Below, piece by piece: positions 1-6,279 of a DNA stretch of 7,597 bases (the first letter of the stretch is position 1; each line of letters opens with the position of its first letter). The notes under the pieces are model-generated. The model had not been told where the DNA came from. It ran no database searches and saw nothing but the letters and a program-made list of their open reading frames with translations. The position numbers and the translations under genes were made by a program. This DNA is from Deltaproteobacteria bacterium (GTDB taxonomy: Bacteria > Desulfobacterota > Desulfobulbia > Desulfobulbales > VMSU01). The stretch is taken from contig JAJSAA010000225.1 of NCBI GenBank assembly GCA_024274995.1, forward strand, positions 1-7,597, read 5' to 3'.

Positions 1-30
1 GGCACTCTAACCAAGCTGAGCTACGGCTCC
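1..30 (-). tRNA. Partial tRNA, probably tRNA-Asp (5' half only)
   Basis: The reverse complement begins GGAGCCG (acceptor strand), then TA, then a D-arm with GCTC pairing to GAGT around a loop containing TTGGTTA. The window edge cuts the gene just as the anticodon stem starts (CC after the D-arm). The anticodon is not visible. The acceptor start GGAG, the D-loop and the first two anticodon-stem bases fit bacterial tRNA-Asp, whose anticodon stem usually begins CCTGC. A position just after tRNA-Val also fits a Val-Asp pair, but identity remains inference. It lies 8 bases downstream of tRNA-Val on the same strand, so the two are probably co-transcribed. Confidence 0.75.
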
Positions 31-38
31 AAAATTTG

Positions 39-114
39 TGGTGGGCGGTACAGGGATCGAACCTGTGACCCTCGGCTTGTAAGGCCGATGCTCTCCCAGC
101 TGAGCTAACCGCCC
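39..114 (-). tRNA. tRNA-Val (anticodon UAC)
   Basis: The reverse complement folds as a complete 76-base cloverleaf. It has acceptor stem GGGCGGT/ACCGCCC, D-arm GCTC/GAGC, anticodon stem TCGGC/GCCGA around the loop CTTACAA (anticodon TAC), and T-arm ACAGG/CCTGT around TTCGATC. The discriminator is A and the 3' CCA is encoded in the DNA (39-41). It should read the valine codons GUA and GUG, and possibly others by wobble. It follows lon and precedes a second tRNA on the same strand. Confidence 0.97.
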
Positions 115-129
115 AAATTTCGTTGAGAC

Positions 130-158
130 TTTTAACATAGACGACGATAATTAGTCAA
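130..158 (-). promoter_or_regulatory. Candidate promoter for tRNA-Val
   Basis: On the minus strand there is a -35-like TTGACT (153-158), a 17-base spacer, and a weak -10-like TTAAAA (130-135). This would place the transcript start a few bases before the tRNA 5' end at 114. The -35 fits the consensus well but the -10 matches only about half, so this is a suggestion. The tRNA could equally be processed from lon read-through. The -35 lies mostly in the loop of the palindrome at 143-171. Confidence 0.3.
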
Positions 159-171
159 GCTAATTATCGTC
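143..171. repeat. Perfect palindrome between lon and tRNA-Val
   Basis: The arms GACGATAATTA (143-153) and TAATTATCGTC (161-171) are exact inverted repeats. One more G-C pair (154/160) gives a 12-pair stem with a 5-base loop. Neither strand shows a run of T after the stem, so it is not a textbook Rho-independent terminator. It sits about 50 bases past the lon stop codon. Possible roles are 3' end protection or weak termination of the lon mRNA, an RNA processing site ahead of the tRNAs, or a protein-binding operator over the tRNA promoter. Confidence 0.6.
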
Positions 172-220
172 CCGACAGTGAAATTATAACCCACTGACCA
201 ATGAGGTATTATCCCTCCAG

Positions 221-2653
221 TTAACAGGCCAGGGTATTCTCCGGAGCATGTAAACCATCGTTGGGTAACATAATATCCGGACAAAAGAGATCTGTACCGC
301 TGTCCCGGAATATGGAGCCGCCTGCCGGGACAATAATGGCCGTTTCCAGGACATTATCCACATGATCCACCAGTTCAATATGCAGACTGTTAATCACCTT
401 TTCCGGGACATCCCGCAGATTACGCTCATTCTCCTTAGGCACCAGGACGTGGGTAATATTGGCCCGCCTGGCGGCTAATAATTTCTCGGTAAGCCCGCCT
501 ATGGGCAACACCCTGCCTCGCAGGGTAATCTCACCAGTCATGGCCAAATCACGCCGCACCGGCAAATACAAAAGAGCGGAGACGATGGAGGTGACCATGG
601 TTATCCCGGCCGAAGGGCCGTCCTTGGGAATTGCCCCTTCGGGAACATGAATATGAATATCAATCTTTTCGTAAAAATCGCTGGCAATCCCCAGGCGATT
701 GGCCCGGGAGCGGACATAGCTTAATGCCGCCTGGGCCGATTCCTGCATAACGTCTCCCAGCTTGCCGGTAATCAAGAGCTTACCACTGCCTGGCAGCAAG
801 ACGGTTTCAATCTGCAGAATCTCACCGCCCACCTCAGTCCAGGCCAGACCGGTGGTGAGACCTACGGCATCCTGTTCCTCGGCAACCCCAAAGCGATACT
901 TGGCGGTACCAAGATACTTCCCTACCCCGCGGCCGGTAACCCGGTAACGTAATTGCTTATTTCCCTCACTAAGCCGCCGCCTGGCAATTTTACGATAAAT
1001 ACTGGCAATGGCACGTTCCAGATTTCGGACTCCGGCCTCACGGGTATAACGGCGGATAATTTCCAGAATACCGGCGCTGTTAAATACCACCTCACCTTTA
1101 TTAAAACCATTTTCCACCCTTTGTTTAGGCACCAGAAACCCTTGGGCAACGGCCATTTTATCCTCCTCGGTATAGCCTTCCAGGACAATAATTTCCATTC
1201 TATCCTGTAAGGGGACGGGAATGGAATGCAGAGAATTGGCGGTGGTAATAAAAAAAATATCGGAAAGGTCGTAATCCAAATCAAGAAAATGGTCGTTAAA
1301 GGCCGTATTCTGCTCCGAATCCAAGACCTCAAGAAGAGCGGCGGCAGGGTCACCCCGGAAGTCTGTACTCATCTTATCAACCTCATCTAAGCAAAATACC
1401 GGGTTATTGACCTTTACCTTGCGCAAGGCCTGGATGATCCGCCCCGGCATAGCCCCGATATAGGTGCGCCGATGTCCCCTGATCTCAGCCTCATCCCGGA
1501 CACCGCCCAGGGAGATACGAACAAATTCCCGCTCCATGGCCCTGGCCACCGACTTGCACAGAGAGGTCTTACCCACTCCAGGCGGGCCGACAAGACAGAG
1601 AATGGGACCGTGGAGTTTCTCTACCTGGGCCTGAACCGCCAGATACTCCAATATACGTTCCTTGGGCTTACGCAGCCCGTAGTGATCCTCATCCAGCACC
1701 TTTTCAGCCTGATTAATATTCAATTCAGACTCACTTTTGTCCTGCCATGGCAGGTTCAGGATACAATCCAGATAGTTCCGCACCACCGTGGCCTCGGCAG
1801 ATGAGGGAGGCATAGGTTTTAATTTCTTCAGCTCCTGCTCCACCTTCTCCCGCGCCACAACCGGCATATTCTTGTTTTTTATGCGCCGGGCCAGGTCATC
1901 AAGCTCGGCACCATGTTCATCATTGTCCGGCCCGATTTCCTTCTTTATTACCTTTATCTGCTCAGTGAGATAATAGTCACGCTGGGTCTTGGCCAGTTTT
2001 TTCCGAACTCTGGCCTGAATAACCCCCTCTAATTCAGTTAACTCCAGCTCGCGGCTAACAATATCCAGAACCAGAGCGTATCGTTCACGCAGGTTGATTT
2101 TGCTTAGAATTGATTGTTTGTCAGCAGAATTAACCGGCAGATGCGAGGCCAGAACATCTATAAACCTGGCCGGATCAGCTATACTCTCCACCGATTTAAC
2201 CACCTCCGGCGAAATTTTCTTATGACGGGCGGCATAGCTTTTAAAGGAAAGCAATAATTGCCGCTGATAGGCAATATTCTTAAGGTCATATTCGTTATTC
2301 TCCTTGATATCCTCAACCCGCCCCATGAAAAAGTCGGGCTGATTAAGAAATTCAACCAGCAACCCGCGCCGTTTACCCTCCACCAGGGCCTTAATAGTAC
2401 CATCGGGCAGCCGCAAGAGCTGGAGAACCTTGGAGATAGTGCCTGTCTGATGAAGATCCGCGGCATTAGGCGCATTGATAACGGCATCAACCTGAGCTAC
2501 AAGAATAATCTCTGTGTTGTTATTCATGGCGTATTCCAACGCCTTAATAGAGTTTTCCCGGCCGACGATCAGGGGCGCCGCCATATAAGGGAACACCACG
2601 ATATCACGCAGAGGCATGACGGGCAAAACTTTTATATCATTATCAACGCTCAA
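221..2653 (-). CDS. lon: ATP-dependent protease Lon (LonA type)
   Basis: Lon is a cytoplasmic homo-oligomeric AAA+ serine protease that degrades misfolded proteins and short-lived regulators. At 810 residues it is near the normal LonA length. The N-terminal substrate-binding domain (about 8-200, starting LPVMPLRDIVVFP) is followed by a helical region. The ATPase domain has Walker A GPPGVGKT (356-363), Walker B CLDEVDK (421-427) and a TAN sensor (471-473). The C-terminal protease domain has the catalytic serine S681 in PKDGPSAG and the dyad lysine K724 in GGLTEK, so the enzyme should be active. The start is TTG (2651-2653) behind a good GAGGAAAG ribosome site; the next in-frame Met (residue 13) lies inside the conserved N-terminal motif and is too late. 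Only 20 bases separate it from clpX, making it the last protein gene of the operon. The roughly 35-residue tail after the protease core is glycine/proline-rich and ends in Cys. Confidence 0.98.
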   Translation of the reverse strand: MSVDNDIKVLPVMPLRDIVVFPYMAAPLIVGRENSIKALEYAMNNNTEIILVAQVDAVINAPNAADLHQTGTISKVLQLLRLPDGTIKALVEGKRRGLLVEFLNQPDFFMGRVEDIKENNEYDLKNIAYQRQLLLSFKSYAARHKKISPEVVKSVESIADPARFIDVLASHLPVNSADKQSILSKINLRERYALVLDIVSRELELTELEGVIQARVRKKLAKTQRDYYLTEQIKVIKKEIGPDNDEHGAELDDLARRIKNKNMPVVAREKVEQELKKLKPMPPSSAEATVVRNYLDCILNLPWQDKSESELNINQAEKVLDEDHYGLRKPKERILEYLAVQAQVEKLHGPILCLVGPPGVGKTSLCKSVARAMEREFVRISLGGVRDEAEIRGHRRTYIGAMPGRIIQALRKVKVNNPVFCLDEVDKMSTDFRGDPAAALLEVLDSEQNTAFNDHFLDLDYDLSDIFFITTANSLHSIPVPLQDRMEIIVLEGYTEEDKMAVAQGFLVPKQRVENGFNKGEVVFNSAGILEIIRRYTREAGVRNLERAIASIYRKIARRRLSEGNKQLRYRVTGRGVGKYLGTAKYRFGVAEEQDAVGLTTGLAWTEVGGEILQIETVLLPGSGKLLITGKLGDVMQESAQAALSYVRSRANRLGIASDFYEKIDIHIHVPEGAIPKDGPSAGITMVTSIVSALLYLPVRRDLAMTGEITLRGRVLPIGGLTEKLLAARRANITHVLVPKENERNLRDVPEKVINSLHIELVDHVDNVLETAIIVPAGGSIFRDSGTDLFCPDIMLPNDGLHAPENTLAC

Positions 2654-2655
2654 GA

Positions 2656-2669
2656 TTCTCTTTCCTCAA
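2656..2669 (-). promoter_or_regulatory. Ribosome binding site deciding the TTG start of lon
   Basis: On the minus strand the sequence TTTGAGGAAAGAGAATC directly precedes the TTG codon. The purine-rich GAGGAAAG is a good match to the anti-Shine-Dalgarno sequence at a usable distance. It supports the TTG start, because no ATG or GTG in frame occurs before the conserved N-terminus. Confidence 0.7.
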
Positions 2670-2673
2670 AGGT

Positions 2674-3939
2674 TCAGGCGCTTTTTTTCTCGTTCTCGTA
2701 TATAACAACGGGATAATCGCCATGCAGAATAACCTGCTCACTAATCACACATTCGCGGACATCCTCTTTAGAGGGCAACTCATACATGATATCAAGCATA
2801 GCCTCCTCCATCACCGCACGCAGCCCCCGGGCTCCGGACTTACGCTTCACCGCCTCAGCAGCAATGGCGGTCAGCGCCCCTTCCGTAAAACGCAGACGGA
2901 TATGGTCGTAGGCGAATAATTTTTTGTATTGCTTTACCAGGGCGTTTTTCGGCTCCCGCAGGATACGGATGAGATCTTCTTCTTCAAGTTCATTCATAGT
3001 AGCGACCACCGGCAAACGGCCGACAAATTCCGGGATCAAGCCAAAACGGAGCAGATCCTCAGGTTGCAGCATGGCCAGAATTTCGCCCATTTTCTTCTTG
3101 CTTTTGACCTTTACCTTGGCCTCAAAACCCATTGACTTTGAGCCCTTGCGGCCGCGTACAACTTTATCAAGCCCCACAAAGGCACCGCCGCAGATAAAGA
3201 GAATATTGGTGGTATCAAGTCGAATATACTCCTGCTGAGGATGTTTGCGTCCACCCTTGGGCGGCACCGAGGCCACCGTCCCTTCGATGATTTTCAAGAG
3301 AGCCTGCTGTACCCCCTCGCCAGACACGTCCCGGGTGATGGAGGCAGAATCCGATTTACGAGCAATTTTATCAATTTCATCAATATAGATAATCCCGCGC
3401 ACCGCCCGTTTGCTGTCGTAATCAGCCGCCTGGAGAAGATTGACCAGAATATTCTCGACATCCTCCCCCACATAACCAGCCTCTGTAAGGGTGGTGGCAT
3501 CGGCCATGGCAAAAGGAACATTCAGGATACGGGCCAGGGTCTGGGCCATCAGGGTCTTGCCGCTGCCCGTAGGGCCAATTAGCAGAATATTACTTTTCTG
3601 GAGCTCAACATCATCTAAGTCATGATGCTGGCAGGTAATCCGTTTGTAATGATTGTGTACCGCCACGGCAAGAGCCTTCTTGGACTTATCCTGACTAATG
3701 ACATACTCGTCAAGACGCTCCTTTATCTCACGGGGTTTGAGAAGTACATCAGAGTTCAGCAAATCCTGCTCCGGGATATTTTTCCGGCCCTCCTTAACCA
3801 TATCACTACAAAGCTCAATACACTCATCGCATATATAAACCCCAGGGCCGGCAATAATCCTCTCAGCCTCTCCGCTGTCACGGCCGCAGAAAGAACATAC
3901 TATAGAATCCACCACATCCTTATCTTTCTTTTTACTCAT
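2674..3939 (-). CDS. clpX: ClpX, ATP-dependent unfoldase subunit of ClpXP
   Basis: ClpX is a hexameric AAA+ unfoldase that recognises tagged proteins and threads them into ClpP. The 421-residue length is typical. The N-terminal zinc-binding domain has C15, C18, C37 and C40. The AAA+ module carries Walker A GPTGSGKT (122-129), the pore loop GYVG (155-158), Walker B IIYIDEIDK (183-191), the RKH loop (231-233) and the sensor-2 motif GARGLR (369-374, R371). The loop that docks on ClpP reads SMGFEA (269-274); the family norm is I/L-G-F, so Met replaces Ile here. The ATG start is 6 bases after the clpP stop, with GGGGAG inside the clpP tail as a probable ribosome site, which points to translational coupling. 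The downstream gene is lon, 20 bases away. Identity is certain. Confidence 0.98.
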   Translation of the reverse strand: MSKKKDKDVVDSIVCSFCGRDSGEAERIIAGPGVYICDECIELCSDMVKEGRKNIPEQDLLNSDVLLKPREIKERLDEYVISQDKSKKALAVAVHNHYKRITCQHHDLDDVELQKSNILLIGPTGSGKTLMAQTLARILNVPFAMADATTLTEAGYVGEDVENILVNLLQAADYDSKRAVRGIIYIDEIDKIARKSDSASITRDVSGEGVQQALLKIIEGTVASVPPKGGRKHPQQEYIRLDTTNILFICGGAFVGLDKVVRGRKGSKSMGFEAKVKVKSKKKMGEILAMLQPEDLLRFGLIPEFVGRLPVVATMNELEEEDLIRILREPKNALVKQYKKLFAYDHIRLRFTEGALTAIAAEAVKRKSGARGLRAVMEEAMLDIMYELPSKEDVRECVISEQVILHGDYPVVIYENEKKSA

Positions 3940-3945
3940 CTCTAT

Positions 3946-4548
3946 TTACTCCCCGGTATCGGACATGACGCGTTTATTCAGCACCTTATCAATTAAACCG
4001 TATTTCTTGGCCTCATCGGCGCTCATAAAGTAATCACGTTCCGTATCCCGTTGAATTTTATTCACCTTCTGACCGGTATGATGGGCCAGGATCTTATTTA
4101 AATCCTGCCGCATACGAATAATCTCCCGGGCGTGAATATCTATATCAGAGGCCTGGCCCTGATAACCGCCCATGGGCTGGTGAATGAGAATACGGGAATT
4201 AGGCAGGGAATAGCGTTTGCCTTCCGTACCCGCGGTTAATAATATCGCCCCCATGCTGGCCGCCTGCCCCATACACAGAGTGGCGATGTCACATTTGACA
4301 TAATTCATGGTATCATAGATAGCCATACCGGCGGTAACCACTCCGCCGGGTGAATTTATATAAAAGGTAATATCCTTTTCCGGGTCTTCTGCCTCAAGAA
4401 ACAGAAGCTGGGCGATAATAAGGTTGGCAATATCATCTGTCACCGCCGTACCGAGAAAGATAATCCGCTCCTTTAAGAGGCGGGAATAAATATCATAGGC
4501 TCTCTCGCCCCTCGGACTCTGCTCCACAACCATGGGGATCAGGCTCAT
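3946..4548 (-). CDS. clpP: ClpP, proteolytic subunit of ATP-dependent Clp protease
   Basis: ClpP is a serine peptidase that forms two stacked seven-membered rings and degrades substrates fed by ClpX (or ClpA). The 200-residue length is normal. The catalytic triad is complete: S98 in MGQAASMGA, H123 in LIHQPMGG and D172 in RDTERD. The oxyanion-side motif INSPGGVVTAG (64-74) is also present. The N-terminus is IPMVVEQSPRGERAYDIYSRLL, the usual start of the mature protein, with only a very short leader before it. The ATG at 4546-4548 is favoured over Met6 because GGAGG lies 7 bases upstream. The start overlaps the tig stop as ATGA, a sign of translational coupling, and clpX follows 6 bases after the stop. 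The enzyme works in the cytoplasm. Confidence 0.98.
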   Translation of the reverse strand: MSLIPMVVEQSPRGERAYDIYSRLLKERIIFLGTAVTDDIANLIIAQLLFLEAEDPEKDITFYINSPGGVVTAGMAIYDTMNYVKCDIATLCMGQAASMGAILLTAGTEGKRYSLPNSRILIHQPMGGYQGQASDIDIHAREIIRMRQDLNKILAHHTGQKVNKIQRDTERDYFMSADEAKKYGLIDKVLNKRVMSDTGE

Positions 4549-5876
4549 GATGCGGCCTCCGTGGTCTCCTTGCTTTCATCCGTGGCCGTAACAAAAACGA
4601 TCTTGGCTTCATCACACAAAAACTTAATTATCTTCTCGTTTAAAAGCTCGTGCATAAAGGGCATAATATCGTTACGGCCCTTAAAATAGCCCTTAACATC
4701 GGCCACGGTCATGTTGTACTGTTGAGCGATCCGCTCATAGCCCTTTTCAATATCCTCCTCCGCCAGCTTTATATCCTCCTGCTCAGCTATTTTTTTGAGG
4801 ATAAAATCGCCCTTTATCCGGCGCTCGGCGGATTCTTTATACTGCTCGGCCAATTTCTCACGGGTCAGACCAGCGGCCTCGACGCTCAGCCCCTGACGTT
4901 CCAGATTGCCCTCCAATTCCTTGACCAATTCATTTATTTCATAAGCCACCAGGCGAACCGGCAAATCAAAATCATGACTGTCCATTAACTTCAGCATAAT
5001 CTTATCAGCGACATCACCGTCCATAGTCTTTTCTTTTTCGGCCTTGATCTGAGCGCGGACATAGACCTTCAGATCATCAAGGGTCTTGAATTCTTCGTCC
5101 ACATCCTGGGCAAAATCATCGTCTATGGCAGCCTTTATCCGCTCTTTAAGATCTTTGACTGTTATCTTAAAATCAATTTCCTTGCCAGCCAGAACTGTAT
5201 TGGCAAAATCGGGCGGGAATTTGACATTGCGCTCCGTCTCCTCTCCTTTTTTGAGACCAAGCAGCATCTCCTCAAATTCCTTGCCGTTCGTACCGCTGCC
5301 GATATCGAGAGAATATTCAGTTCCCGCCGCGTGCTTAATGGGAGTGCCGTTCTCAAAGCCCTGAAAATCTATGATGATCAGGTCATCCATCTCGGCGCCT
5401 CGATCTTCAACGGTCTTTAAAGGAGCAAGTTCCCGCCTGGTATTTTCGATGTGCTTGGCGATTTCATCCTCATCAACCACAATTTCCGGGTGTTCAATCT
5501 CCAGCCCCTTGTATTGGCCCAGTTCAATTTCCGGCTTTATCTCTATCTCAGCCTCATAATAAAAACTGCCGTCATCCTTAAATTCATAGGATTTAATATC
5601 AGGATGAACCACCGCCTCCAACTTAGTCTCGGTTAGAGCGTCAAAATAGGTATCCTGGATCAATTTTTCACTAACCTCGTTTTTGATCCGCTCGCCATAG
5701 GTTTTTTCCATAACCTTTTTCGGCACCTTACCCTTACGAAACCCCTTGAGGGCGGCACCAGACTGCATTTTTTTATAGGCCGCGTCCATATGCGGGCCAA
5801 CCGCCTCCTGAGGCAGAGTGATCTTGATTGATTTACGTAAATTACTGATATCTTCAACCGCTACTTCCATAACCAT
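4545..5876 (-). CDS. tig: Trigger factor, ribosome-associated chaperone and peptidyl-prolyl isomerase
   Basis: Trigger factor docks at the ribosome exit tunnel and shields nascent chains. The 443-residue length is typical. The N-terminal ribosome-binding domain (about 1-115) contains the signature GFRKGKVP (45-52). An FKBP-type peptidyl-prolyl isomerase domain follows (about 155-245, with DLIIIDFQGFENGTPI and FEEMLLGLKKGEE), then a helical C-terminal chaperone domain (about 250-430). The tail is acidic and threonine/alanine-rich. Two starts are possible: Met1 at 5874-5876, close to AGGATGGA, or Met3, which gives the family-like beginning MEVAVEDISN with a more distant AGGA. The choice changes only two residues. 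The stop overlaps the clpP start by four bases. It is the first protein gene of the tig-clpP-clpX-lon group, behind tRNA-Leu and a candidate promoter. Confidence 0.97.
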   Translation of the reverse strand: MVMEVAVEDISNLRKSIKITLPQEAVGPHMDAAYKKMQSGAALKGFRKGKVPKKVMEKTYGERIKNEVSEKLIQDTYFDALTETKLEAVVHPDIKSYEFKDDGSFYYEAEIEIKPEIELGQYKGLEIEHPEIVVDEDEIAKHIENTRRELAPLKTVEDRGAEMDDLIIIDFQGFENGTPIKHAAGTEYSLDIGSGTNGKEFEEMLLGLKKGEETERNVKFPPDFANTVLAGKEIDFKITVKDLKERIKAAIDDDFAQDVDEEFKTLDDLKVYVRAQIKAEKEKTMDGDVADKIMLKLMDSHDFDLPVRLVAYEINELVKELEGNLERQGLSVEAAGLTREKLAEQYKESAERRIKGDFILKKIAEQEDIKLAEEDIEKGYERIAQQYNMTVADVKGYFKGRNDIMPFMHELLNEKIIKFLCDEAKIVFVTATDESKETTEAAS

Positions 5877-5893
5877 TCCATCCTTTTTATTTA

Positions 5894-5922
5894 TTTATCG
5901 ACCGTTTTTGATTAACTGACAA
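5894..5922 (-). promoter_or_regulatory. Candidate sigma70-type promoter for the tig operon
   Basis: On the minus strand TTGTCA (5917-5922, 5 of 6 consensus bases) is separated by 17 bases from GATAAA (5894-5899, 4 of 6), in AT-rich DNA. The predicted start of transcription lies only about ten bases before the tig ATG, giving a very short leader. That is unusual but possible. No sigma32 heat-shock consensus could be recognised here. The assignment rests on pattern matching alone. Confidence 0.4.
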
Positions 5923-5961
5923 AAGAAAAATACGCCAGTGTCATATTTGACCAGCCGGCGT
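5921..5961 (-). terminator. Terminator-like hairpin between tRNA-Leu and tig
   Basis: On the minus strand, ACGCC (5957-5961) pairs with GGCGT (5932-5936). Inside this, GTCA/TGAC (5948-5951 and 5940-5943) closes a four-base loop, with an internal loop between the two stems. The hairpin is followed at once by ATTTTTCTTTT (5921-5931). This arrangement fits a Rho-independent terminator or attenuator behind tRNA-Leu. The internal loop makes it weaker than a classical terminator, so some read-through into tig is likely. Confidence 0.6.
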
Positions 5962-5984
5962 TTCCAAAATAATATCTCTTTTAC

Positions 5985-6069
5985 TGGTGCGAGAGGGGGG
6001 AATCGAACCCCCATGCCGTCAGGCACTAGATCCTAAGTCTAGCGTGTCTACCAATTTCACCACCCTCGC
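5985..6069 (-). tRNA. tRNA-Leu (anticodon UAG)
   Basis: The reverse complement forms an 85-base class II tRNA. It has acceptor GCGAGGG/CTCTCGC (with one G-U pair), D-arm GTG/CAC, anticodon stem CTAGA/TCTAG around CTTAGGA (anticodon TAG), a long variable arm TGCC-TGAC-GGCA, and T-arm GGGGG/CCCCC around TTCGATT. The discriminator is A and CCA is encoded (5985-5987). The long variable arm and the anticodon give leucine, reading CUA and, by wobble, other CUN codons. It lies upstream of tig on the same strand. Confidence 0.97.
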
Positions 6070-6126
6070 TCTGTTTTCTACTGCGGAAACACAACCTTAA
6101 TATGTAACCAGCAATGCTCCTGCGAC

Positions 6127-6155
6127 AAAATAAACAACTTTGCCTATTCAGTCAA
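6127..6155 (-). promoter_or_regulatory. Candidate promoter for tRNA-Leu
   Basis: On the minus strand TTGACT (6150-6155) and TATTTT (6127-6132) are separated by 17 bases. The -35 matches 5 of 6 consensus bases and the -10 matches 4 of 6. Transcription would begin about 50 bases before the tRNA 5' end, leaving a leader that needs processing. It is a pattern match only. Confidence 0.45.
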
Positions 6156-6198
6156 GGCTGGGGGCGTGAAATAAATCATTTGACATCAGTTCATGAAG

Positions 6199-6228
6199 TT
6201 GATAGCTAATAGCCTGTGGTAATATAAG
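6199..6228 (+). promoter_or_regulatory. Candidate promoter for the MetE-like gene
   Basis: TTGATA (6199-6204) and TATAAG (6223-6228) are separated by 18 bases, and each matches 5 of 6 consensus bases. Transcription would start near 6235, giving a leader of about 45 bases before the ATG at 6280. The overlapping TAATAT (6220-6225) is an alternative -10. This is the best rightward candidate in the region. Confidence 0.45.
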
Positions 6229-6279
6229 CTTAACAAATACTTTTATGCCTAATTTCACCTTTTTGGATATCTAACGGGT

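Larger units (their letters stand above)
6070..6279. other. Divergent intergenic region between tRNA-Leu and the MetE-like gene
   Basis: This stretch of about 210 bases is AT-rich and has no convincing reading frame. It must hold the leftward promoter of tRNA-Leu and the rightward promoter of the MetE-like gene. I see no riboswitch fold such as an S-box, no T-box and no clear operator palindrome. A consensus TTGACA at 6180-6185 has only poor -10 partners (GCTAAT at 6205-6210, with a 19-base spacer). Confidence 0.7.

Noticed and set aside
1..10. GGCACTCTAA resembles half of a CIRCE heat-shock operator
   Set aside because: It is the D-arm of the partial tRNA on the minus strand, and there is no matching second half.
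183..188. Perfect TATAAT on the minus strand just after the lon stop codon
   Set aside because: There is no acceptable -35 at 16 to 18 bases upstream and no extended -10 TG, so the match is probably chance in AT-rich DNA.
922..1353. Open frame of 143 codons on the minus strand inside lon
   Set aside because: It is an alternative frame wholly inside the Lon ATPase and protease region, with proline- and arginine-rich low-complexity translation typical of shadows.
2258..2716. Open frame of 152 codons on the plus strand opposite the lon 5' region
   Set aside because: It lies antisense to lon, which has a full set of conserved motifs. The predicted protein has no recognisable family features, and its frame is explained as a shadow of lon codon usage.
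3622..3996. Open frame of 124 codons on the plus strand opposite the clpX start and clpP end
   Set aside because: It spans the clpX/clpP junction on the opposite strand, has no ribosome site that I can see and no recognisable motif.
5877..5984. Sigma32 heat-shock promoter expected before a protease operon
   Set aside because: I looked for CTTGAA-type -35 and CCCCAT-type -10 elements and found none. A sigma70-like pattern fits better.
6186..6279. Possible SAM or cobalamin riboswitch before the MetE-like gene
   Set aside because: The leader after the best promoter is only about 45 bases, and no conserved riboswitch core or terminator is visible.
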